From Phycisphaerae bacterium (GTDB taxonomy: Bacteria; Planctomycetota; Phycisphaerae; Phycisphaerales; SM1A02): a DNA stretch of 38,500 nucleotides. The notes under the pieces were generated by a model. It was not told where the DNA came from, searched no databases, and saw only the letters and a program-made list of their open reading frames with translations. Shown here in pieces: positions 16,787-25,068 of the stretch (its first letter is position 1; every line of letters begins with the position of its first letter). The DNA lies in assembly GCA_016873275.1 (NCBI GenBank), contig VGXO01000028.1, forward strand, positions 1 to 38,500, given 5' to 3'. Made by a program: the position numbers and the translations under genes.

Positions 16787-18285
16787 GCGATCGACCGGTC
16801 GCCGCCCTCGACCTCCTCGGCGGCGAGTGGACCTCGATCGAGGGCACGGGGCTCCGCGCGCGGAATCCGGCGCGACCCGAGGACGTCGTCTGGAGCGGCT
16901 CGCCGCGCCCCGAGCACGTCGATCGCGCGGTCGAGGCGGCGCGACGGGCGCAGCCCGCGTGGGCGGCGACGCCGCTCGGAGCGCGGGTGGCGCTCCTGCG
17001 GCGGTTCCAGTCGCTCGTGAAGGAGGGCGCGGAGGACCTTGCGAGGCTCATCGGTCGCGAGATGGGGAAGATCCTCGCCGAGGGAAGGCTCGAGGTCGCC
17101 GCGGTCGCGGGCAAGGTCGACGTCACGCTCGAGGACCGCGTGATGGATCGCGTGCGGGGCTTCTCCGTCGGCGCGACCGCCGGCGTCGAGGGCGTCTGCC
17201 GCTTCCGTCCGCACGGGGTCATGGCGGTGCTTGGACCCTTCAACTTCCCGGCGCATCTGCCGAATGGTCACCTCGTGCCGGCGCTTCTCCTCGGGAACAC
17301 CGTGATCTTCAAGCCGAGCGAGAAGACGCCGGCGGTCGGGCAGCGGCTCGTCGAGCTCCTCCATCGCGCGGGGTTCCCGGCGGGCGTGGTCAACCTCGTG
17401 CAGGGAGGCGCCGAGGTCGCGGCGCGGCTCGTCGGGCATCCGGACCTCGACGGGATCCTCTTCACCGGCAGCTGGCCGGTCGGTCGGCGGATCATGGAGG
17501 CGAATCTTGACCGCCCCGGACGGCTGCTGGCGCTCGAGATGGGCGGCTCGAACGCGATGGTGGTGATGCCCACCGCCGGCTTCGATCGGTCGATCGTCGA
17601 GGCGGTGCGGGCGTCGTTCGCGACGACCGGGCAGCGCTGCACCTGCACGCGGCGGATCATCGTCCACGAGCGGATCGCCGATCGCTTCCTCGCGACCTTC
17701 GCGAAGGTCGCCTCGACGGTGCTCGTGGGACCCTACGACTCCGCGACGCCGGTCTTCATGGGTCCGCTCGTCTCGGAAGCCTCCCGCGCCGCGGCGATCG
17801 AGTTCCAGGCGGACCTCGCGAGGCGCGGCGGTCGCGTGATCGTGCCGGCGTGCCCGCTCGACGGACCGGGCTTCTTCCTGACGCCGGGGGTGATCGAGGT
17901 CGAGCGCTTCCGCCGCGAGACCGACCGCGAGGTCTTCGCGCCGATCGTGCAGGTCGCGGTGGCGCGGGACCTCGAGGACGCGATCGATCAGGCGAACGCG
18001 ACCGAGTTCGGGCTCGCCTCGGCGATCTTCACCGCCGAGCGAGCGGAGTTCGACGCGTTCCTCGCCGCGAGCCGCGCTGGCTGCGTCAACTGGAACTCCG
18101 GCACCGCGGGGGCAAGCAGCAAGCTCCCCTTCGGCGGTCTCGGCAAGAGCGGCAACCATCGTCCGGCCGGCGCGTTCTCGGTCGACTCCTGCGCGATGCC
18201 GATCGCCTCGATGGAGGCGTCGCTCGACGCCCCGGTGCCGCCGATGCCCGCGGGGATCGGCTTCGATCCGACGAAGGCGGTCTGA
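16783..18285 (+). CDS. astD: N-succinylglutamate 5-semialdehyde dehydrogenase
   Basis: 500 residues. NAD(P)-dependent oxidation of succinylglutamate semialdehyde to succinylglutamate. Aldehyde dehydrogenase landmarks: GPFNFPAHLPNGHLVPALL with Asn154, FKPSEKTP, FTGSWPVGRR, general base Glu252 (LEMGG) and nucleophile Cys286 in TGQRCTCTRR. The GQRCTC-RR context and PFNFPAHLPNGH are characteristic of AstD among aldehyde dehydrogenases. ATG overlaps the astA stop, so the two are coupled. The GT gene follows after 37 bases but appears to have its own start site. Confidence 0.94.
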   Translation: MSDRPVAALDLLGGEWTSIEGTGLRARNPARPEDVVWSGSPRPEHVDRAVEAARRAQPAWAATPLGARVALLRRFQSLVKEGAEDLARLIGREMGKILAEGRLEVAAVAGKVDVTLEDRVMDRVRGFSVGATAGVEGVCRFRPHGVMAVLGPFNFPAHLPNGHLVPALLLGNTVIFKPSEKTPAVGQRLVELLHRAGFPAGVVNLVQGGAEVAARLVGHPDLDGILFTGSWPVGRRIMEANLDRPGRLLALEMGGSNAMVVMPTAGFDRSIVEAVRASFATTGQRCTCTRRIIVHERIADRFLATFAKVASTVLVGPYDSATPVFMGPLVSEASRAAAIEFQADLARRGGRVIVPACPLDGPGFFLTPGVIEVERFRRETDREVFAPIVQVAVARDLEDAIDQANATEFGLASAIFTAERAEFDAFLAASRAGCVNWNSGTAGASSKLPFGGLGKSGNHRPAGAFSVDSCAMPIASMEASLDAPVPPMPAGIGFDPTKAV

Positions 18286-18309
18286 GGAGCGCCCTCGCCT
18301 GCCGCGGCG

Positions 18310-18315
18310 TACCCT
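18310..18315 (+). promoter_or_regulatory. Predicted -10 box for a leaderless transcript (glycosyltransferase)
   Basis: TACCCT, then the 7-base spacer CGACCGC, then ATG 18323; no SD. Same layout as dapF. Confidence 0.35.
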
Positions 18316-18322
18316 CGACCGC

Positions 18323-19039
18323 ATGCGCGTGGCCGAGCCGACCCTGTCGATCGTCATCCCCGCGTGGAACGAGGAGCGGACGCTGCCGGCGACGCTCGTG
18401 GCGCTCCGCGAGGCGGTCGATGCGCTCGACTGCGGAGCGGAGATCCTCGTCGTCGACGACGGCTCGACCGACGCGACCGCCGCGGTCGCCGAGGGCGAGG
18501 GCGCCCGCGTCCTCTCCGGGCACTGGCGGCAGATCGCCGCGGCGCGGAACGCGGGCGCCCGCGAGACGCGGGGTCGATACCTCGTCTTCGTCGATGCGGA
18601 CACGATCGTTCCCGCGGCGACGCTTCGCCGCGCCGTGGAGCTGATGCGCTCGGGCGCGGTCGGCGGCGGGGCGAACGTCGTGCTCGACGAGCCGGCGCCG
18701 TGGGCGATCCGCCTCCCCCTGTGGATCTTCATGACGACCTATCGCCTGCTTGGGCACGCCGCGGGGTGCTTCGTCTTCTCCACGCGCGAGGCGTTCGAGA
18801 CGATCGGCGGATTCGACGAGCGGTTCTTCGCGAGCGAGGAGATCGGTCTCTCGAAGCGGCTGCGGTCGATCGGGCGGTTCGTGAAGATCCGACCCCCGGT
18901 CGTCACCTCCGCCCGCAAGGTCCGGCTCTACGAGCCGCTGCCGCTCCTGCGCCAGTCGATCTCGCTCCTCCTCCGCGGTCCCTCGGCGTGGCAGTCGCGG
19001 GAGGGACTCGGGATCTGGTACGAGGGACGACGCGAGTAG
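18323..19039 (+). CDS. Family 2 glycosyltransferase
   Basis: 238 residues. GT-A fold: LSIVIPAWNEERTL at 10-23, VVDDGSTDAT, and the DxD-like VDADTIVP that binds metal and the sugar nucleotide. AARNAGARETRG and the acceptor-side GGFDERFFASEEIGLSKRL (ED motif replaced by SEE) follow. One hydrophobic stretch (PLWIFMTTYRLLGHAAGCFVF) may touch the membrane. It resembles glycosyltransferases of lipid or polysaccharide assembly; donor and acceptor are unknown. Convergent with glyS, 53 bases apart, that gap containing a duplicated GTGGCGGGCT and no obvious T-tract terminator. Confidence 0.9.
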   Translation: MRVAEPTLSIVIPAWNEERTLPATLVALREAVDALDCGAEILVVDDGSTDATAAVAEGEGARVLSGHWRQIAAARNAGARETRGRYLVFVDADTIVPAATLRRAVELMRSGAVGGGANVVLDEPAPWAIRLPLWIFMTTYRLLGHAAGCFVFSTREAFETIGGFDERFFASEEIGLSKRLRSIGRFVKIRPPVVTSARKVRLYEPLPLLRQSISLLLRGPSAWQSREGLGIWYEGRRE

Positions 19040-19092
19040 CGGCCGTTGCTCGCCTCGTGGCGGGCTCCGTGGCGGGCTGGGCCTGCGCCCGC

Positions 19093-20655
19093 TCAGCCGC
19101 CGATCTTCTCGGCGAGGAACGCCCCGACCTTGTCGAGCGCGATCCGCTCCTGGCTCAGCGTGTCGCGCTCGCGCACGGTGACGGTCTGGTTCGTCAGCGT
19201 GTCGCTGTCGATCGTGAAGCAGTAGGGGGTGCCCGCCTCGTCCATGCGGGCGTAGCGCTTGCCGATCGACTGCTTGGGGTCATGCTCGACCGCGAAGCGG
19301 GCGCGGAGCTCGCGGTGGAGCCGCTCGCTGACCTCGGGCATGCCGTCCTTGTTGACGAGGGGGAAGATCCCCGCCTTCACCGGCGCCATCCGCGGGTGGA
19401 ACTTCATGACCACGCCGCTCGGGCGGGAGGGATCGGGCGTGTACGCCTCGCAGAGCAGCGCCAGCGTCCCGCGGTCCGCGCCCGCGGAGGGCTCGATGAC
19501 GTGGGGGAAGTAGCGCTCGTTCTTCTCCTGGTCGAAGTAGCGCATCTTCTCGCCCTTGCCGCAGAACTCCGCGTGGCGGCGGAGGTCGAAGTCGCTTCGG
19601 TGGGCGACGCCCTCGAGCTCGCCGAATCCGGGCGCCGTGAAGGGGAAGCGGTACTCGATGTCGCAGGTGCCGGCGCCCTCCTTCGCGTAGTGGGCGAGCT
19701 CGTCGCGGTCGTGCTCGCGGAGGACGAGGTTCGCCCCGGTGAGCCCGATCGAGCGCCACCAGCGATGCCGCAGCTCGCGCCAGAAGGCGTACCACTCGCC
19801 CGCGGAGTCGGGGCGGATGAAGAACTCGATCTCCATCTGCTCGAACTCGCGGCTTCGGAAGGTGAAGTTGCGCGGCGTGACCTCGTTGCGGAACGCCTTG
19901 CCGATCTGGGCGATGCCGAACGGCACGCGGACCCGCGTCGAGTCGAGCACGTTCTGGAAGTTCGCGAAGATCCCCTGCGCGGTCTCCGGGCGGAGGTAGG
20001 CGATGCTCGAGGCATCCTCCAGGGCGCCGACGTTGGTCTTGAACATCAGGCTGAACGCCCGCGGCTCGGTGAGCGTGCCGGGCTCCTTGGCGTCGGGACC
20101 CACCACCCGCGTCAGGTCGGTCCTCGCGAGCGAGGTGAAGGGGCGCACCATGTAGCGGTCGGGCGAGAACTCCGCCCGCTCGTACTTGGCGAGCACCTTG
20201 CCCGCCTTCTCCCGCTGCGCGTCGTCGCCCTCGATGAACGCCATCATCCGGCGGGAGCCGTCGTCCTCGCGGGCGACGAGCACCGCGAGATGGTCGGCGC
20301 GGTAGCGGGCCTTGCTCTCGCGGCAGTCGACCATCGGATCGTTGAACCCGCCGACGTGCCCCGACGCCTCCCACACCCGGGAGTTCATGATGATCGTGCA
20401 GTCGACGCCGACCATGGAGAGCGGCTCGCCGTCGGGACCGTCGGGCGGGCAGAGGACCATGTCCTTCCACCAGGCGTCCTTCAGGTTCCGCTTGAGGGCG
20501 ACGCCGAGCGGGCCGTAGTCCCAGAAGCCGTTGATGCCGCCGTAGATCTCCGAGCTCTGGAAGATGAAGCCGCGGCGCCGGCAGAGGGCGACGAGGTCCT
20601 CCATGCGGATGGGATCGCGGATCGGGGCGGGCGAGTCGGTCGCGGGCGCGGTCAT
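19093..20655 (-). CDS. glyS: Glycyl-tRNA synthetase, homodimeric class II type
   Basis: 520 residues; charges tRNA-Gly. This is the single-chain dimeric type found in archaea, eukaryotes and many bacteria, not the glyQ/glyS tetramer. Seen: SSEIYGGINGFWDYGPLG near the N-terminus, RPETAQGIF, motif 2 in FRNEVTPRNFTFRSREFEQMEIEFF (interrupted here only by my reading), WGEL-like GELEGVAHRSDFDL, YFPHVIEPSAGADR, and the C-terminal anticodon-binding domain with DEAGTPYCFTIDSDT and VTVRERD. ATG 20655 has GGAG at about 9 nt; a minus-strand TACGAT (20686-20681) could be its -10, giving a short leader. Apparently normal and complete. Confidence 0.96.
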   Translation of the reverse strand: MTAPATDSPAPIRDPIRMEDLVALCRRRGFIFQSSEIYGGINGFWDYGPLGVALKRNLKDAWWKDMVLCPPDGPDGEPLSMVGVDCTIIMNSRVWEASGHVGGFNDPMVDCRESKARYRADHLAVLVAREDDGSRRMMAFIEGDDAQREKAGKVLAKYERAEFSPDRYMVRPFTSLARTDLTRVVGPDAKEPGTLTEPRAFSLMFKTNVGALEDASSIAYLRPETAQGIFANFQNVLDSTRVRVPFGIAQIGKAFRNEVTPRNFTFRSREFEQMEIEFFIRPDSAGEWYAFWRELRHRWWRSIGLTGANLVLREHDRDELAHYAKEGAGTCDIEYRFPFTAPGFGELEGVAHRSDFDLRRHAEFCGKGEKMRYFDQEKNERYFPHVIEPSAGADRGTLALLCEAYTPDPSRPSGVVMKFHPRMAPVKAGIFPLVNKDGMPEVSERLHRELRARFAVEHDPKQSIGKRYARMDEAGTPYCFTIDSDTLTNQTVTVRERDTLSQERIALDKVGAFLAEKIGG

Positions 20656-20703
20656 GCGGGACTCTCCAAGGGAAGCCGAGATCGTAATCGGACCGATGGC
20701 GCG

Positions 20704-20721
20704 GCGAGGACGAGTCCTCGC
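20704..20721. other. Hairpin between folE and glyS
   Basis: An 18-base near-palindrome (GCGAGGAC paired with GTCCTCGC) lies 35 bases past the folE stop and 48 bases before the glyS ATG, both on the minus strand. No T-tract follows, so it may be a Rho-type or weak terminator for folE, or an operator for glyS. Structure is certain, function is not. Confidence 0.4.
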
Positions 20722-20756
20722 GTCGGTCCCCTCGGCGATCGGGCGTCGCGCGGGGC

Positions 20757-21359
20757 TCACGCCTCCGGCTTGATGCCGATCAGCGTGAAGAGCTCCATCC
20801 GCGCCGCGGCGCTCTTCAGGAACACGCCGTGCAGCTTGCTCGTCGTGGTCCACGCGCCCGACTGCCGCACGCCGCGGTAGCACATGCAGAAGTGCCGCGC
20901 CTGCACGATCACCGCGACGCCCTGCGGGCGAAGCGCCTCCTGGATCGCGGAGGCGATCTGGGCGGTGAGCTTCTCCTGCACCTGGAGCCGCTTCGAGAAG
21001 ATCTCGACGACTCGCGCGAGCTTCGAGAGCCCGACCACCCGACCGTCCGGGATGTAGGCGACGTGCGCCCGACCCACGAAGGGCACCATGTGGTGCTCGC
21101 AATGACTCTGGAGCTCGATGTCCTGCAGGAGCACCAGCTCGTCGTAGCCCTCGACCTCGCTGAAGGTGCGGGCAAGCGGCGCGAGCGGATCCTGGAAGTA
21201 GCCCGCGAAGTGCTCCTTCCAGGCGCCGATCACCCGGCGGGGCGTGTCGAGCAGCCCCTCGCGCCCGGGATCCTCCCCGACGTAGCGGAGCATCCGGCGG
21301 ACGAGGTCGATCCCCTCGGGGTCGTCGTCGGGGCGTTCGGGCAGGGTGGGACCGGTCAT
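20757..21359 (-). CDS. folE: GTP cyclohydrolase I
   Basis: 200 residues, normal for FolE type I. Converts GTP to dihydroneopterin triphosphate, first step of folate or pterin synthesis. Zinc ligands Cys87 and His90 (SHCEHHMVPF) and Cys158 (ARHFCMCYRG) are present, as are GLSKLARVVEIFSKRLQVQEKLT and GVAVIVQA. The open frame continues upstream, but ATG 21359 is the only start that gives a normal N-terminus (DLVRRMLRYVGEDPGREGL). There is no SD; TACACT lies 10 nt upstream of the ATG, so the mRNA may be leaderless or nearly so. It is divergent from the SET gene, 123 bases away. Confidence 0.95.
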   Translation of the reverse strand: MTGPTLPERPDDDPEGIDLVRRMLRYVGEDPGREGLLDTPRRVIGAWKEHFAGYFQDPLAPLARTFSEVEGYDELVLLQDIELQSHCEHHMVPFVGRAHVAYIPDGRVVGLSKLARVVEIFSKRLQVQEKLTAQIASAIQEALRPQGVAVIVQARHFCMCYRGVRQSGAWTTTSKLHGVFLKSAAARMELFTLIGIKPEA

Positions 21360-21369
21360 GGGAGGGCGG

Positions 21370-21375
21370 AGTGTA
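21370..21375 (-). promoter_or_regulatory. Candidate -10 box of folE
   Basis: TACACT on the minus strand ends 10 nt before the folE ATG (21359), with no SD between them. It would place the transcript start within a few bases of the start codon. Confidence 0.3.
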
Positions 21376-21469
21376 GTGAGGAGAAGCGTCGGATCGACCC
21401 GCGGCGTCAAGGGTTCGGCATCGCCGCGGACGCGGAGTCGTCGGCGCCCGTCGATCGCCGCCCATCGCG

Positions 21470-21475
21470 TAGATT
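21470..21475 (+). promoter_or_regulatory. Predicted -10 box for a leaderless transcript (SET gene)
   Basis: TAGATT ends 7 nt before ATG 21483 with no SD; same spacing as in front of dapF and the glycosyltransferase. Confidence 0.45.
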
Positions 21476-21482
21476 TCTGCCC

Positions 21483-21974
21483 ATGCTCCGCTTCGACCAC
21501 GCGATCAAGCCCTCCCGGATTCCCGGCGCGGGGCTCGGGCTCTTCACGGTCGATCCGCAGCCTCGCGGGCGGGTGCTGATCATGCCCAACGAGGCGCAAT
21601 CGATCCGCTCCGCGGCGGAGCTCGCGATGCTGTCGCGCGACTCGATCGAGCACGCCTCGAGCGTGCGCTGGTTCGAGCAGGTTCACACCGTCGATCCCGC
21701 GTGGTCGGAGGAGTCGCACCTCAACCACAGCTTCGAGCCGAACTGTCTCTGGCACCTCGGATTCGTCTTCGCCCTCCGCGACCTCGCCGCCGGCGAGGAG
21801 CTGACCATCGACTACCGGCACCTCCTCGACGAGGCGACCCTGCTCGACTTCCGCGACTCGATCACGGGTCGCGAGATCAGGGGATTCGCCTGGCGCGAGT
21901 CGATCGCGCGGTCGAGCCGCCTGCTCGTCGAGCTCTTCGAGGCGGACGCGATGGTCCTCGGGCGAGGTCGCTGA
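21483..21974 (+). CDS. SET-domain protein, putative lysine methyltransferase
   Basis: 163 residues, essentially a bare SET domain. SET proteins use S-adenosylmethionine to methylate lysines. Visible motifs: RIPGAGLGLFT at 12-22 (the GxGxG-like N-terminal SET motif), LNHSFEPNC at 80-88 (NHSxxPNC, cofactor and pseudoknot region) and GEELTIDY at 104-111 (ELxxDY). The pre- and post-SET cysteine clusters of histone enzymes are missing, as is usual for bacterial single-domain forms. Target unknown. Its last 98 bases overlap the end of the convergent S9 peptidase gene. Confidence 0.87.
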   Translation: MLRFDHAIKPSRIPGAGLGLFTVDPQPRGRVLIMPNEAQSIRSAAELAMLSRDSIEHASSVRWFEQVHTVDPAWSEESHLNHSFEPNCLWHLGFVFALRDLAAGEELTIDYRHLLDEATLLDFRDSITGREIRGFAWRESIARSSRLLVELFEADAMVLGRGR

Positions 21975-24060
21975 CGGGTCGCTCTCTCGCGCTCGGCTCC
22001 ATCCACCTCCGCCACCACGCGAGGATCTCGTGCAGCCGATGCAGCCGCAGGTCCGGCGGACCGCTGCGGCTCATGCCATGACTCGTGCTCGCGGGATAGC
22101 GCACGAAGCGGGTCGGCACGCCCTGCACGACGAGCGCCGCGTGCACCTGCTCGCCCTGCTCGATGTTGCAGCGGAGGTCGCCCTCGCTGTGGATGATCAG
22201 GGTCGGGGTGCGCACGCCCTTGAAGTGGGCGATCGGGCTCGAGCGCCAGAGCGCCTCCGGTCGGTCCCACGGGGCGCCGACCCAGTAGCGGTCGGGACGC
22301 TCGTAGTGGTCGGTGCTGCCCTGCATCGAGAGGAGGTTGCTCACGCAGCGGTCGGTGATCGCCGCCCGCAGCCCGTGGTCGTGGGCGATCGCCCAGTTGG
22401 TCATGTAGCCGCCGTAGCTGCCGCCCATGATCCCGACCCGCTCCGCGTCGACGTTCTCCCGGGTGCGGATGAACTCGAGGACCGCCCGCACGTCCTCCCA
22501 GTCCTGGTGACCCCACGAGCCGCGGATCGCGGCGCAGAACGACTCGCCGTAGCCCTTGCTCCCGCGGGGGTTCGAGAAGAAGACCGAATGCCCGGCGGAG
22601 GCGAGGCACTGGAACTCATGGAAGAAGGTGAGCCCGTACTGCCCGTGCGGACCGCCGTGCACTTGAAGGATCGCCGGGACTCGCCGCGACGCGGGGACTC
22701 CCGGCGGTCGCAGCTCCCACACCTGCACCTTCGTGCCGTCGGCGCTCTCGACCCAGTGCTCGATCGGCGCCGCGATCGAGCGCGACGAGACGAAGGGGAG
22801 GTTGAAGTCGGTCAGCGTGCTCACGCGGATCCCGGAGGCGCCGACCTCGCCGATGGCGACCTCGTCGGGGGTGGTCGCGTCGCCGAAGGCAAGCGCCAGC
22901 CGTCGCCCGTCGGCGGCGAGGTTTCCGAGCGAGAGCTCGACGCCCTCTTGCGTGAGGAGCCGCGGCGTCGAACCGTCCAGCGGCAGCGAGGCGATCCGCC
23001 CCGAGCCCTGCCAGCCGATCCGCGCGAGGATCCGCGAGCCATCCGATGACCAGCGGAGCGACGCCGCGAAGCTCGCGTCACGGCTGTCGGAGAGGGTCGG
23101 CGCCATCATGCACCAGTCGGTGCCCGCGAGGAGATCGCGCCACTCGCTAGGTCCCTTCGCGGGACCGACCCACAGTCCGAGGTTCCGGGTCGAGTAGAGC
23201 CCGTCCTCGCCGAGGCGGGCGGCGATGGCGAGGTGCCTGCCGTCGGGGCTGAAGGCGACCGCGTGCTTGGGACCGACCGGCGCGGAGGCGATCCGGGTCG
23301 CTCGTCCCGTCGCGACGTCGATGCGGAGGATCTCGCTGCGCCATGGGTCGAGCACCGCCGTCGCGGCGGTGTTCGCGGTCACCGCGATCGATCGCCCGTC
23401 CGGCGCGACGTCGAAGGCGAAGTCGCCGAGGCGGTCGCGATCGAAGAGCGTCCGGACGCGACCGCTCTCGAGGTCGAGCCAGTCGAGCCGGAAGCGATCG
23501 CCGAGGAAGTAGCCATCGCCGTCGAGGCGATACCACGGATCCTCGACCACGCGAGGCGGCTCGGAGAGACCTTCGCGCTCGCGCCGGTCCCTCGCCGCCT
23601 TGGTCCGCTCCTCGGAGAGGGGTCGGAAGGCGAAGGCGATGCCGCGACCATCGGGGGACCACTGCAGTTCTCGCAGGGTGCCCTCGGACAGGTCGGTCAC
23701 CACCCGCGCCTCGCCGCCCGCGAGGTCGAGGATGGCGATCTGCGGACGCCCGATCTTGGGATCGCCGCCTCGGATGAAGGCGAGCCGCGAGCCGTCGGGC
23801 GACCATCGGCCGAAGCGGTCCTGATCGCCTGCCGTGAGCGGGCGAGCATCGCGGGTGCCGTCCACCTCGACGAGCCACAGGTTCTTGACGACGCGGTTCC
23901 TCGCGACGTGGCTCCGCGTGAAGGCGATTCGACCTCCGGCTGGATCGATCTGCGGATCGGAGACGCCGACGAGCTCGAGCAGGTCCTCGGGGAGGACGGG
24001 TCGGCGCGTCGAAGTTCGTGGCGCGTGGGTCGAGCGAGGCGAATGAGTCATTCGAGGCAT
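21877..24060 (-). CDS. S9 family (prolyl-oligopeptidase-like) serine peptidase
   Basis: 727 residues from ATG 24060. An N-terminal beta-propeller built of WSPDG / FSPDGR-type blades (RWSPDGSRLAFIR, QWSPDGRGIAFAF, RWSSDGSRILAR) is followed by an alpha/beta hydrolase domain. The catalytic triad is Ser548 (GGSYGG), Asp628 (HSEGDLR) and His661 (STSHGM). This is the acylaminoacyl-peptidase / dipeptidyl-peptidase subgroup that trims short peptides; no signal peptide, so probably cytosolic. A minus-strand TACATT ends 6 nt before the ATG and there is no SD, which supports this start over the long frame continuing under the ROK gene. After the natural end near WMEP a 38-residue Arg-rich tail is encoded opposite the SET gene. 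Confidence 0.92.
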   Translation of the reverse strand: MPRMTHSPRSTHAPRTSTRRPVLPEDLLELVGVSDPQIDPAGGRIAFTRSHVARNRVVKNLWLVEVDGTRDARPLTAGDQDRFGRWSPDGSRLAFIRGGDPKIGRPQIAILDLAGGEARVVTDLSEGTLRELQWSPDGRGIAFAFRPLSEERTKAARDRREREGLSEPPRVVEDPWYRLDGDGYFLGDRFRLDWLDLESGRVRTLFDRDRLGDFAFDVAPDGRSIAVTANTAATAVLDPWRSEILRIDVATGRATRIASAPVGPKHAVAFSPDGRHLAIAARLGEDGLYSTRNLGLWVGPAKGPSEWRDLLAGTDWCMMAPTLSDSRDASFAASLRWSSDGSRILARIGWQGSGRIASLPLDGSTPRLLTQEGVELSLGNLAADGRRLALAFGDATTPDEVAIGEVGASGIRVSTLTDFNLPFVSSRSIAAPIEHWVESADGTKVQVWELRPPGVPASRRVPAILQVHGGPHGQYGLTFFHEFQCLASAGHSVFFSNPRGSKGYGESFCAAIRGSWGHQDWEDVRAVLEFIRTRENVDAERVGIMGGSYGGYMTNWAIAHDHGLRAAITDRCVSNLLSMQGSTDHYERPDRYWVGAPWDRPEALWRSSPIAHFKGVRTPTLIIHSEGDLRCNIEQGEQVHAALVVQGVPTRFVRYPASTSHGMSRSGPPDLRLHRLHEILAWWRRWMEPSARERPVSDLARGPSRPPRRARRAGGSTARSTRARRIP

Positions 24061-24066
24061 GGCGCG

Positions 24067-24072
24067 AATGTA
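24067..24072 (-). promoter_or_regulatory. Predicted -10 box for a leaderless transcript (S9 peptidase)
   Basis: Minus-strand TACATT followed by CGCGCC (6 nt) and the ATG at 24060, without SD. On the plus strand the overlapping TAGCAT (24071-24076) could serve the ROK gene with a leader of about 30 nt, making this a back-to-back promoter pair. Confidence 0.45.
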
Positions 24073-24114
24073 GCATCGCGAGTCGATCGCCTGATCGACC
24101 GAGCCGCCGGACCC

Positions 24115-25053
24115 ATGCCGACGAACGCGCCGCCCTCCGTCCCCGCTTCCGAGCTCCGCCTCGGCATCGACTTGGGCGGAACGAAGATCGAGGGGGCGCT
24201 TCTCGACCGCCGCGGCGGCATCGTCTGGCGGGAGCGCGTGCCGACGCCGCAGGGCGAGTATCAGGGCACGATCGACGCGATCGCGGGACTCGTCGCCGCC
24301 GCCGACCGCGCCGCGGGCGAGCGGCTTCCGCTCGGGCTTGCGTTCCCGGGCTCGATCTCCCCGCGCACGGGAGTGCAGCGGAACTCGAACAGCACCTGCC
24401 TGAACGGGCGACCGGTCCTCGCCGATCTCGAGCGGGCGATCGGTCGTCCGGTGCGGGCGGAGAACGACGCGAACTGCTTCGCGCTCTCCGAGGCGAGCGA
24501 TGGCGCCGCGGCCGGGCAGGGCGTCGTCCTCGGCGTGATCCTCGGGACCGGGGTCGGAGGCGGCGTCGTCGTCGAGGGTCGCGTGCTCCGCGGTCGGAAC
24601 GGCATCGCCGGCGAGTGGGGGCACGCGGCGCTCCCGAGGCGCGGCGAGCTCGAGCGAGGCGAGGCGTCGCGCGGCTGCTACTGCGGCAAGGTCGACTGCC
24701 TCGAGCAGTGGATCTCGGGACCAGCGGTCGAGCGCGAGCATCTCGCCCGCAGCGGTCGGGAGTGGAGGCTCCCCGAGATCGCCCGTGCCGCCGCGGCGGG
24801 GGACCGCGAGGCGACGGAGGCGATCGACCGCCTCGTCCATCGGCTCGCCCGCGGTCTCGCGATGGTCTGCGACGTCCTCGATCCAGACGCGATCGTCCTC
24901 GGCGGCGGCGTCGGCAACCTCGCGGTGCTCTACGAGCGCCTCCCGGAGGCGATCTCGCGCGAGGTCTTCAGCGACTCGTTCGACACGGCGATCCTCCGCC
25001 CGCGGCACGGCGACTCGAGCGGCGTGCGCGGCGCCGCGTGGCTGTGGCGGTAG
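24115..25053 (+). CDS. ROK-family sugar kinase (fructokinase/glucokinase-like)
   Basis: 312 residues. ATP-dependent phosphorylation of a hexose in the cytosol. Phosphate loop LGIDLGGTKIEGALL (16-30), catalytic Asp118 in ENDANC, ATP-site LGTGVGGG (143-150), and the ROK zinc site His170 (EWGHAAL) with Cys188, Cys190 and Cys195 (GCYCGKVDC). The CYCGK--CLEQWISG context is closer to the Mak-type fructokinase than to NagK, but substrate remains open. ATG 24115 has no SD; the N-terminal 12 residues before the phosphate loop are unconserved. Divergent from the S9 peptidase, 54 bases away; convergent with dadA, 15 bases away. Confidence 0.92.
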   Translation: MPTNAPPSVPASELRLGIDLGGTKIEGALLDRRGGIVWRERVPTPQGEYQGTIDAIAGLVAAADRAAGERLPLGLAFPGSISPRTGVQRNSNSTCLNGRPVLADLERAIGRPVRAENDANCFALSEASDGAAAGQGVVLGVILGTGVGGGVVVEGRVLRGRNGIAGEWGHAALPRRGELERGEASRGCYCGKVDCLEQWISGPAVEREHLARSGREWRLPEIARAAAAGDREATEAIDRLVHRLARGLAMVCDVLDPDAIVLGGGVGNLAVLYERLPEAISREVFSDSFDTAILRPRHGDSSGVRGAAWLWR

Positions 25054-25068
25054 GAACGCGAATCTCGC

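Noticed and set aside
20829-21482. Upstream extension of the SET frame through the folE locus
   Set aside because: Antisense to folE; the SET domain begins directly at ATG 21483.
24061-25008. N-terminal extension of the S9 peptidase frame under the ROK gene
   Set aside because: No conserved residues and it would be antisense to a complete ROK kinase; ATG 24060 is backed by a -10 box 6 nt away.
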